Positions 27,101-39,100 of a stretch of 64,000 nucleotides of DNA are shown one piece after another. Source of the DNA: Holothuria scabra (Eukaryota; Echinodermata; Holothuroidea; Aspidochirotida; Holothuriidae); the NCBI GenBank assembly GCA_037179385.1, contig CM074190.1, positions 3,796,284 through 3,860,283 on the forward strand, in the 5' to 3' direction. The position numbers were made by a program, and so were the translations under genes. The notes under the pieces are model-generated. The model was not told the origin of the DNA, ran no database searches, and was given only the letters and a program-made list of their open reading frames with translations. How positions within the stretch are numbered: the first letter of the stretch is position 1; every line of letters starts with the position of its first letter.

Positions 27101-30100
27101 AGAAGTTAATAATTGAAAGATATCTTTGAACCTATGCATGCCCTATTGAAATTAATTGCACATATAGGCCACTGCTGCATGAATGCACTGCTTAGTTCTA
27201 GTCATAAACTTAGTATATATTCATATGCTCAGACTTCTGTGGGCGGGGATTACTAGGGCAAAAAAAAAACAAAACTTAAAGGCCAAATGCAGACACCCCA
27301 ATTTGAACAAGCTGGGATAATAATCAAAATTGTTATGGCTCTTGATAATCATGTGACAGTGTGTTTTTCACTGAAATTTACAAGTAGTAATACTCTGGTT
27401 TACTTTGAATGTTGAATGTTTCAGCCTTAAAATATCTTAAAAATTTCTTTGAAGGAAAATGACAGAAAAATAGCAAAATTTAGTAGCTGTTTCAAAATAA
27501 TTTTAGGGTGACTGTGACTGCTCTTGAACTTTAAGGTACTTGGTACTGTTTGGATTTTGGAGTGGGAGAATTGGGCCTTATATTTTTCAGTTCTGTACAT
27601 ATAGTACTGTTATCTGTAGAGGATCTGCGCCCGCAGCAGGCCAGCTGACTCCAAATGAGCAGTGTGAATTATGTAAACAGATTACAGACATTAACATGTG
27701 TAGATGTCAACAAGTGTCATCATCTTGCTTATTAAACTTTAAAGGGATCAAAGATACTGTTTCAATTCATAAATTAAGTTTTTTTCAAAGTTGCATGCAG
27801 TTCATAAATTTATTTTTTAAATAAATTTAGCTTTAGATATGGTTCAAGTCTCAGTTTCTTTCCCACTGGTTTAGGTTGGGCCAGCTGGCCGCAGCTTTTT
27901 TCCAGTTTGGAGTGTATGATCAGTTCTCCAGTAGATTCTGGAACCCATGCATACAACAATATGCTAGGGATTAATTGCCAGAAAAAATTGACAAAGCTTG
28001 ACAGTGAATACAGTAGTTTCAACTAGTTGGTGGATTAAGTTTTTTTTTCTTTTCTATTTTAGTTGTCAGAATTTGCATTGCTTTCTTGTGGAAACAATAA
28101 CGCTGAATATTTTTAGGTTGTTTCAGAAACCCCCACAGCCCCCACACCCACAACTAACCACCCAAAACCAACGACCTTGGTTGACCCATAGGTAATGGCG
28201 GGTTGAGGTGGTTGGGTGTTGCGTTTTAGTATAGTAACATTAATGCACGGTCATTAAAATGACCCTGCAACCCACATCCACTTACGTAAAACTTGTTTAA
28301 AGGCCCAGTTCTCTCACCCCAAAAAGGGCCAATTCTCCTTACTTTCTTAGTGAAGCCCCTCCCACAATTGTCTGAATTTCATCCTCATCCAGATACAATC
28401 TCAGTTTATTACTTTAGGGTGAGTATAAAAAAGCTCAATGTGCATAATCAAAACACTCTCAATACAGTTCATGCTGTGTAATGTAAGCTTTGGCACTTTG
28501 CATTGTTTGAATTGGCTAGCTGTCACTCAAAGAGCTGAGCCAATTGAGAATTTGGGTACTCAGGTTCCTAAATTGTAGTTTGGGGTGAGAGGTTTGGCCC
28601 TTTAAAGGCCTGATGGTTCAAACTGAAGGCCTGAGTTGTGCGAGTTTTATCATTAACCACCTTGCGCCAGGCCTTTAAGTTAAGCTGTGTGTAATTAGTT
28701 GTGGGTTGCATGGTTTTAGTAATAACCAAACATGATTGTGATACTAATACTACCTCGACCCATGCATGATCTATGAGTGGGGGCTGTGGGGGTTTTAGAA
28801 ACAACCTTATTTTTATACCTACAGCAAATTACACAATTTTTAACAAGTAGAAACAGATCTGTCATACATGGATGAGGTTACATACACACATTCAGTGTGC
28901 AAATTCAATGTTAATTCACCTGCATGCAAATTATTAAACCACGGGCCCAGGAAAATATGCACTAACTGATCATGTCTTAATTTTGATTGTCATGCAGTGT
29001 GAATATAGTATGTGCCTGACAGTACACAGAATATCCTTTACAGCTGTCATCAAGTTAAAATTAAACCTTTGTTTGTGTAATATTGTGATTTAATTAACTT
29101 CATTACTGAACAAATAGTACACGATTTGACCTTTCATTCATTTTGCTTCCTTTTAGCCTATGCCCCTACCTACAGTACTTCCGTAACAAGGACCACAGCA
29201 GGTGGATTGCAATGAAGTTTCAAATCAATCTAAAGGTTTTAATGACATTATAGCGGTTGTGGGGAACTTGGTTGTTTTCCCTACTCCTGAGCATCATGGG
29301 CAGCAGGTTCCTTGTGCACAGTCTTTGGTCTGACTCGACCTGGGAATTGTTCAACCTGGTTCTTCTGAGTATTATTACTAGACCATACTGACAAGCCATT
29401 TACTATTTTAAATTAAATTTGGTGTAACATTTAATTCAGCATATAGCATTTAATAGCATTTGATAAAACATTCAATAGTCTTCATCTGGTGTAAATGGCA
29501 TTCAGAATAGCATTCGATTGCCTTCGGAATAGCATTCAATAGCATTCCGAATAGCATTCAATAGCATTCAGAATAGCATTCGATAGCATTCGGAATAGCA
29601 TTCGGAATAGCATTCAATAGTCTTCAGAATAGCATTCATTTTAGCCTTCACATTCAAAACTCATTTGCATAATTCGTCCGTGGGGAAGGCTATTCGAAGG
29701 GTATATAGCATTCGAAGGGTATTTTGAAGGGTGTTCACATACATTCAACTGCGTTTTAGCACTCCATTCCATTTAGCATTCGAATGCTGTTTTGAAGGGT
29801 ATATGAAGGGTGTTCGAAGGCTATTTATTTCGGTAAGGGTAACCACATTTAAACCAGATTTTCAGACTTTGACACCCAGGGACCCCAGGTGACCTTTGAC
29901 CTCTGCCAAAACACTAGGGACCATCTCCTTACAATAATGCATCCACATACTAAAATATGAACTCTCTCCAAGTTTTCTATCTTGAGATATCACATAAACA
30001 GACTTTTTAACTTTGTAGACTTTGAACCCCAGTGACCCCAGATGATCTTTGACCTCCACCAAAACAATAGGGAACATTTCCTGACCATAATGCATCCACA

Positions 30101-33100
30101 TACTAAATATGAAATCTATCCAAACTTCCAATCCTGAGATAGCATGTTAATGAGGTTATCAGACTCTGACGTCCAGTGACCCCAGATGACCTTTCACCCC
30201 TACTAAAAACAATGGGGACCATCTTCTGACTATAACCCATTCACATACCCATATATGAAATCTATCCAAGTTTCCTTTCTTAAAATATCATGTTAACAAG
30301 ATTTTCAGACTTTGACCCTTGGTGATGCCAGATGACCTTTGACCTCCACCCAAGCACAATAAAGACCATCTCCTGACCATATCCCATCCACATACCAAAT
30401 ATGAAATCTATTCAAGTTTTCTATCTTGAGTAATCACATTAATTAACCAGATTTTCAGACTTTGTAACCCAATGATCCCAGATGACCTTTGACCTCTGCC
30501 AAAAATTTACTAAGATATAGGCTAGACCTAATGTTAGGCCTATGCAAAAACTTTTTAAGTAACTGAACCTAGCCAAGGCCAACTTTAGCTGCATCAGTTT
30601 TGTTTTCGCTGTACCTTTGTCCTTTTAGGTTTGACAGATGGATTGATAGGAAGACTGGGCTCACGCGATGCAAAAGTTTTTTGCGCACATGTACCGCGGA
30701 AGCAAGTCTAATGTTAACCAATAGGCTGCGTACACAGAACTTTTGGGAAAGGTTGCAAGCATGCCTGAATGCCAAGAAAGCATTAACTACAGGATCATAC
30801 TGTCAAAGATATATAAAGTTGCTAGATACCAGACTCATCATTATGGCACTCTATCAAAGAGTACTCAGCTTTGTATTTCGACATTTGTTTGTGACCCAAA
30901 ATGCCACCTTACTGTAGTTGACCCCATTTGCAATCAAATTGACACATTTTGTCCACAATCATTTGCATTGCTAGTAATATTTGTTTTCCTTCATGTTCCC
31001 AGCAAAGTGCAGCCAGAAGAATTGTAATTAGGAGGATGACACTTACCTTGCACAACCTGTATTATGATCGAACAAATGCAGTGGTGATCTAGCCACTTAG
31101 GTGCTTTTATATGTCATTGGTCAAAGTAAATGGGCAGATTTACAAAAGATGACCTGGCCAATTTTTGTGGGGCCTGATTGGACCATTTTATATGTTTGTG
31201 GTCATTCAGATGACTCAAACGACCACTGTTTGTACTTCAAGTTAGCAAGCCCATCAACTGATACACTGCACAACCAATTATTAAATCAGGAAAACAAAAA
31301 TTTCTCTAAAAAGAGAGTTTTTGCACCAATCTCACCATTTGACCCCTTGTGACCCCATCTTAGGTTGACGGCTGGGTACTGTATATGGCAGCATCAATAC
31401 AAAAACTTACTATTTCAGAGCACTGGTACATATGTATTGTGTATATGTAATAAAATACAGTACATTGCTTAGTATGTCAAGATGGACCCACCATCCCCCT
31501 TTTAGTCAAAGGGGTAATCTAGCAGCGCTCACAACTAGTTCCAGTTGTAAGGCACTTGACTGTTCTCCCCGTTCACTGACGAAATACTTTTTGATGACAC
31601 AGGGGCCAGATACAGGTTACATATAACAACATCAGGTCTTGTTTATCAACCTTTGGCATATTTTTAAAGATTAAGTCAATATCCTGCATTTGCCAAGTTT
31701 GGAGATAAGTTTACATCACCAAGCATGCCAAACAAACAACTCATGTCTTATTTTAGTAGCCTACTCCTAAAACAAACTGGTTGTTTGTAAATTGTTCACA
31801 TCTGACCTTAGAAAACCTCATAATCAACAAGCAGTTTTCCAATGGACAACTTCATTTAAGGATGTAGGACATCATGCCATGCCGTTAAGGCCAAAAATTC
31901 AATATACATAGTGGGTGGGATGAATTGATACTCTAATCAAATATACTGGATCCTGTAACCAAACAATGACAACCAAGGCAATGCCAAAATTGTTCTGGAG
32001 CATCTTAAATCTTGGACATTGTCCTGCAGGCTGGTAATACATCACTGGACTACACTCTTCCTAAACAAATTCAAATCTTTAAGAAGGTGGGGAGAGGGGG
32101 AGTGGGGGGGATGGGTGGGATAGGTGGGGAGGGGGTTTGAAAAATACAGATATCTTGTGACATTCCACTCAACTATGGAACCTACTACCATTGTGCGAGA
32201 TGCTCGGCATAAGCAATGGAGTAGGGAAAATAAGCCAGTGAACCACAACTGGAACCAAAATGCAAAAATGCATTGAGGTTTCGATGATACATAAATTTTT
32301 CATTTCAAATAATGCCATCATGCACCGTTAATCTTCTCACTCAAATGTTATACTAGCATGTTCAAAAAATAATTTTGTTATTTCAGATGACCTTTGACCT
32401 CCATAAAGGACATACATAGATAGATAGACCAACATACAGACAGGCAGACAAACAGGCAGCTATCTTGAAAAATAACATTTAAAAGGGTTTACAACTTTTA
32501 CCCCTGGAGACCCCAGATGACCTTTCATCTCTGCCCAAAACACGAGGAACCATCTCCTGACCATAATGCATCCACTTTCCCAAATAGGAAATGTATCCAA
32601 GCTTCCGAAACATATGATATCACGTTAACAAGGTTTTCAGACTTTGACCATCGGTGACTCCAGATGACTTTTGACCTCCACTAAAAGAAATGGGGACCCA
32701 TCTCCTAACCATAACACATCCACATAACAAATATGAACTTCATCCAACTTTCCATACTTGAGATATCACATTAGGGAGATTTTCAGACTTTGACTCCTTG
32801 TGACCTCAGATGACCTTTGACCTTCACCAAAAACAAAAGGGTTCTCTCTTACATCATAATGCATCAACATATCAAGTTTGATATCAATCCAAATTTCCTA
32901 CCTTGAGATATCGTGTAAACAAGGATTTCAGGGTTTGACAAAATGTGACCCCAAATAACCTTTGACCTTCACTAAAACAGATAGGGTTCTTCCTCACCTC
33001 ATAACACATCAACATATCAAGTTTGAAATCAATCCATGTTTCCTACCTTGAGATGTCGTGTAAACAAGGATTTCAGGGTTTGACAAAATGTGACCCAAAT

Positions 33101-36100
33101 GACCTTTGACCTTCACCAAAACAGATAGGGTTCTTCCTCACCTCATAACACATCAACATATCAAGTTAGAAATGAACCCATGTTTCCTGCCATGAGATGT
33201 TCTGCAAACAAGGATTTCGGGTTTGGCCCCCTGTGACCCCAAATGACCTCTCACCGCCAACAAAATTTAAAGGGGTTCTTCCTTGCATCAAAACACATTA
33301 ACATGTCAAGTTTGAAATTATTCCAAGTTTTGTATCTTGAGATATCGTGTAAACAAGGATTTTGAGGTTTCACCCCATGTGACCCCAAATGACCTCTGAC
33401 CTCCACCAAAATAGATAGAGTTCTTCCTCACCTCATAATGCATCAACATATCAAGTTTGAAAGGGATCCAGGTTTCCTGCCATGAGATATCATGCAAACA
33501 AGGATTTCGGGGTTTGACCCCATGTGACCCCAAATGACCTCTGGCCGCCAACAAAATTAATAGGGTTCTTCCTTGCATCATAACACATCAATGTATCAAG
33601 TTTGAAATGAATCCAAGTTTCTCACCATGAGATATTGTATAAACAAGGATTTCGGGTTTGACCCCATGTGACCCCAAATGACCTCTGACCGCCAACAAAA
33701 TTTATAGGGTTCTTCCTTGCATCATAAGGCATCAACACATCAAGTTTGAAATTAATCCAAGTTTTCTATCTTGAGATATCGTGTAAACAAGGATTTTGGG
33801 GTTTGACCCCCTGTGACCCCAGACCTCCCCTTTGACCTCCACCAAAATCAATAGGGTTCTTCCTCTCAGTATGGGGTATCTGTGTACCAAGTTTGAGAAT
33901 TTTCAGATTTTCCCTTCTCAAGATATCGTGTAAACAAGCAAAGTGTCACAAACACACACACATACACACACACATACACCCATACACACACACACGCACA
34001 TACACATATACATACACACGCACGCCATCATGAATGCATAGGTTTCTCTTTTCATCGAAACCAAAAAAGGCTGTGGCCGGCTCGACTTGAACCAATTTGT
34101 TGGAAACTAGGCCATAAAAGTCCACCTAACCTTAACCTTTACTCAACTATTGCAAATATCAACCCCTACTGCTTGAGTTTATCTATCCATCCATGAGTTA
34201 GCTGAGATTTAATGGCATACCCAGACGAATGTGTTATATAGTTTCATCAACACAAATAGAACGGTTCTAGTCCGTCCCTTTATTCGCCTTTAACGAATGG
34301 TGGCAAATACAGTGGGCATATCTACACCCCTAGTCCACATGTGAATTGTCCATCTATCCACAAAGAATGTGATTTAAGAGAGTGCTATGAGAAATCCACT
34401 GAATAATGTATAGGATAACTTCTGCTTTCTTGCAGATACAGCACCTGCAAGAAGAAGTTAGTTTTACCCAGCTGATGTGCTGCATTGTAAATAACTAGTC
34501 AGTCATGCAGCATAAATAAGCTTAGTGAATATTCATGAATACCTTTTCAGCTGCGACGAATTGGTTCTACATTCAATTCTGCTTGTTCTCTGAGAGAGAG
34601 GAAGTCCAGAGTGCATAAATATAAAAACACAACACTTCTTCATTATAAGAGTACAGTGCCCTGATCCTTTGAAATAATCTAGCACTAAATGTTGGCAGTC
34701 TAGGCAGATAGACATTTTCAACTAAGGTGACTTTGTGGCAACACCATTTGCTAGCAGGCAAATACAAGCTCCTCATTTTTGTTAAATAGCTCCTACAGAT
34801 CTGTGAACACTGCTGCAGCTACTGTACATACAAGCCAGACCTGGCTCAATTTCAATATGATGGAATATTTCCAAGTTGTCTTCTCACTTAGTCTCGATAA
34901 TAGACTTTATAAATAATAGATGTTATGAATATTTCATCATGTTAGTCAGACATGATTCATTAATTTCATGAAAATCCCTGAACACACTCTCCTTCCTTCA
35001 GTTTCCTATTGAAAGGTTTTCTGACATCAAACAATTTATTCCCTTCATGATTACCAAAGGTAATTACAAAGACAGCAAATCATGCTAGCCCACCCTTCCA
35101 CCCCACTCCCAAACACTTCTAAACTTTACTCTCTATAGTCACTGGGTTGACTTCAAATAATGAACAACATGTTTCCTTTGTTTCTTTGGCTTCCAATCCA
35201 AGAGCCTGCCTTAATCACAGCTCAAGGCATATCACCAAATTTTAAGCAAGTTATGGAATCAAATTTATGAAAAACCTTTAACTACACTTTTTGGGAATAA
35301 AAATATTCCCTGAAGAATAAATAACTTACCAGGTTTGGATATTCGGAAGAAACTGCTACTTACAAGCCAGCCCAGTCCTGTTACTATGACAACAGAAAGA
35401 ATTTGTATAATGGGTGCAGTAATCTGTAAATAAAGAAGATATCATTTTTGTGAGAGAAATTTATATCTCCATAATCTGATCGTGAATATGACAGATATTT
35501 TACATCAACTAAAGTTGATTGGCATCGGGACAGGCAACTGTGTCAGAGGCTTAAGACATACTGTGCACATGTCCTTCTGTTCTCCAGTCACATTCACAAA
35601 ACTGTTGTGCATAATGCTCCACATAAGCAATGGAGTAGACGCACTAACCAAGTGTCCCATGACTGCATAATATCCTGTGGGTGCTCCTACTTAAAACCAG
35701 ATTCTGGTTATACTGTAAATTGAGAGGTCAAACCACCTATGTAATATAACCTTAAAACAACAGCACATTTTTTAGTGTGCTTGGACCTGATTCAATACCT
35801 AAAGCTAGTTGTAAGCTGGCTAAATGAAATGATATCAATATGTTTAAAAGACGGCATTTAATAGTCAGGTTCACTATGTATTTTCGTTGGCAATCATGGT
35901 AGATTAGGTAACCTAAACATTTTTGGAATCTTTATTACATGGAGAATCTGAAAATCAATGTTTACATTTGCGCTGATACCGGTATGGCCGCCATTTTGGA
36001 TTTTCAAAATGGCATAGTAAAAAGACATATTTTTGCTCTATTTCTACCTCTACATACCCTCAAAACCTTGTAAAATATATCAAGTCTATGTTTTCAGGTA

Positions 36101-39100
36101 CAAAGGAATCCATACTCTGCATAATCAGATTTCTGACTGTTACAATTCTTTCTTTTTTGAGGAGGGTGATGGGCCCGTATAGTCCCCCCCCGAGTAGGGG
36201 GTCGAACCAAACCAAAAAAATTTCTGCTCCACCAAATGAAAATTGAAACTACTTTAGGAGAAAGTTCTATGGCCTATGCCCCCAAGCCCAACACTTGCCC
36301 CCATCACAACGGACTACGGGCATAGGCGTACGAGGCGGGGGGCAGACTGCTCCCCAAATTTTCTCAAGACCTAAAACTCGGGCAGGGATCTGGAAAAATT
36401 CGGGCAGCCGTTTGAGTCTTAAAACCTGGTTTGTTTCTACTTACACAGAAAACTCCTAGGCGCACCCGAATTCCTTCAAACACTTGGCCGAAAAAAATAA
36501 TAAAAAAGCATCATAGTCACGGTACAATTTTCATGAAAACTCTAAAAGATACCAAAATTTGCGACACATTCGGGCAGCTTATGAAAAAAACAATTTTTCG
36601 TCAGCCTCACTTCATATTCTTGCCCAAACCTTTGCCTGAAATGACACAATTTTCAGGCAAAAGTTGCAAAAAGTTCTGGGATATTTTTAATTGCAAGATT
36701 ACAAGGGGAGAGAGGATGTATACAGTTCCCAAAATTTTGCCCGAACAAATCAATCAAAAGCTATGTCATGCAACTAAACTATCCCATTATGAATAAAACG
36801 TAAAGGTATCGTGAAGATTTCATTTCGTTTTTAATTTTGTATTCCCTTGCCTCAGGCAAAAGGAGTCTATGCGACTATGCCGATGATTTGGCCACGTTTG
36901 TTTTTATTTAATGGGTAAGGTTTGTGGGGATCAAGTGTGCCAAAACCGATGATATGGACTTAGGTGGTTTGCTCACTAGGAAATGATTTGCGCCCTTGTT
37001 TGTTTAAATGCATATAAACAGGCTGCTACCTTGCTTGTGTCGCGCGAAAATTGAGTTAATCAGTTTTAAGGGCCAATTCGTTGCATGGCATCCCCACTCC
37101 GGTAGTCGGGCCTCTGAATCTGAGCTAAAAAGGCTGCTAAAACACGGGATCCTTGTGAAGTTCGACGAAACTTATATTTAATAGGCAGCCGAATGCGATG
37201 CAATGCCATCCTCCTCGAAGTTGAGAAGCCTTGGGCTTTTCGAGGGTTTCTGAAGTTTTTCAATTTTCAAAATTATATTGGTGATAATCTCATGCTACAT
37301 GACGTAAAATAGTTTGTAGAGGCAGCAAACAAACTCATCTTCCAATGATTATAGCTTAATGTAGTCATCAATGGTAGTGGTACATTTAATCTGGGAGTTT
37401 TCTGACCCTTTTGTAGATTTGCTCATTTTGGTGAAAATTTTATTGCAAACAAAAGTTCAAAATATTGATGGCTTTGATTCTGCTTATAAGCATGGGAAAG
37501 GCCATTTCCGGCTGTCTGAGGGGTTTTGATTTTTCAAAATTTTTGTATGCGCTCCGCGCCAAAAGATGGTGGTGGCCCTCCGCTTAGATAGTCTTTCGAG
37601 CAGAATTACATTTTCGGGCTGAGATCCTCCCCCCCCTCCAAGCTGAAATGCTCCCGTACGCCTATGGCTACGGGCCCAGGAGTGAGGTAAAATGCAACAA
37701 TAAATTTGAAAAAAGTAGCAAAATGACGGCCAAAAAATTAAAATATCCCATCCAAAACTGAAAGCAAACCCCCGTCCGCTTGCTTCTTTCTTATACAATT
37801 TTAAGTTGTTTTCGAAAAAAGGTGTTTTGTTAGAATAGCATCACCACAGGCCTGTTTAGCAACGTTCTACTGGTACCGGACACAGGAACTGATTTCACTC
37901 AGATGTTTCAAATGTTTTCGCCATATTACCGGTAGTACAGTGTCTTGAATTCAAACTTTTAAAGGACTAGAAAGGATCGCAGGCTCACGTTTTGGACATC
38001 ATTCTAAGGGTTTAAGAAGCGTCAAAACTTCATAAGGTTTAAGCAATTAAGTTCAAGTTGCTGATCACCTCTGTTTGGTAGCTGTATATTGTTAAAGGGG
38101 GCAAATGACTTGGAACATTTTGGGTGGATCTCAGTCATACTGTGAACTAAATGCACAAGATTAGCTTTAGAATTCTTCACTTTTACAGCTGCTTCAGTTG
38201 GTTGTACAGTGTAGGAGTCGGAACTTTGTTAGGAAAATTTATGGGTTATTCAAAGTCAAGATGTCATTTCAAGGGGTTGGTCTTATTTGGGATGAGGAAA
38301 ATGGGCTACAGGTCTACAATTATTTAGGCCTACACAAATTGTGAGGTTGGGTAGGGGTATTCATTAATTCCAGTTAGGAAAGAAGTTGTATGCTCGTCCC
38401 TCCCCAGACAATTGAACTGTTTCTGTTCTGTTTGAAATCCCAAATTGGTGACTTTATGTAAATGTGAGTCTATTCAAATCATAGTATTATAGCTGTATGC
38501 TGTTACATTTTTTATAACTTTTTATAACCTCTTGTGATGTGCTAATTAAATAAAATAATTGGGCTAATTAACTAATGTTCAAACAAACTTAACCCATAAT
38601 CATTAAATACATTTGAAAGAGTAAGTTTCATTCTCCGTTGGAAATAAAACTGTTCGTTACAAATATCAATCTAAACCAGAAATAGAACCGGATTATATCA
38701 ATTCCGGCCTATTGTTTATGTAGTTGCGAGAGCATAAAGGTTAATATATTGTTTTACATATTAACTATTGTGGTGGAGGTGTTTATGGGGGATGTTCTTG
38801 TGCCTTTTCAGTGCATAACCCATCATGAGTGAAGATCGCGAAGAAAGCAATTGGTCTTTGGGCATGTCTAAGGAGTCTGTAGAGCAGAAACTATGCATCA
38901 TTTGCCCTGAGAAAAACATTAACAAAGGCCACTTGTTCTAAACCCTTGGATAGAATCCTAAAAGAGGTTATAAATGGTTATAAATTCTGTAATATTCTCT
39001 ATGATGTAAGTATATTACCTTATCCAATTTGAAAATCCCAAAATGGCTGCCATAAAGGGATCTCTCCAGATTTAAACATTGATTTTTAGTTTTCCAATAC

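Larger units (their letters stand above)
26394..29839. mobile_element. Foldback-like transposon with arrays of AGCATTCGAATGCT-type words at both ends
   Basis: Starts CCCTTACC and ends GGTAAGGG. Inverted similarity extends inward as AGCCTTCxAAxACCCTTCA and CATTCGAATG on both sides. About 200 bp at the left and 440 bp at the right consist of variants of TAGCATTCGAATAGCATTCG and AAGGGTAT. It sits inside a minisatellite unit of copy C, which resumes after it, so both boundaries are visible. The target duplication is at most 2-3 bp (TAt/TAa). The 2.8-kb interior has no recognisable transposase. Confidence 0.75.
25894..30510. mobile_element. Copy C of the minisatellite element, split by a foldback-like insertion
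   Basis: The head (aatgcaaaaatgcattgagg, then GGTTTCAATG at 25919-25928) closely matches copy D. Repeat units run 26100-26393, are interrupted by the 26394-29839 insertion, and resume 29840-30510, with perfect TGACCTTTGACCT sites at 29890, 30333 and 30483. No (CA)n or terminal hairpin follows, so the 3' end is lost. Confidence 0.7.

Noticed and set aside
30569..31027. Overlapping open frames as a gene
   Set aside because: No homology, no codon pattern, and both strands open by chance.
5880..33940. Tandem repeats as a CRISPR array
   Set aside because: Units are 130-155 bp, diverged and lack unique spacers of constant length; the genome is eukaryotic.
32252..34070. Helitron identity for the minisatellite element
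   Set aside because: It has a terminal hairpin, but the end reads ACCAAAAAA rather than CTRR, it does not begin with TC, and the target is not A|T.
36431..36796. 121-codon frame as a host gene
   Set aside because: No domain recognised and it lies inside a nested hAT-like element.
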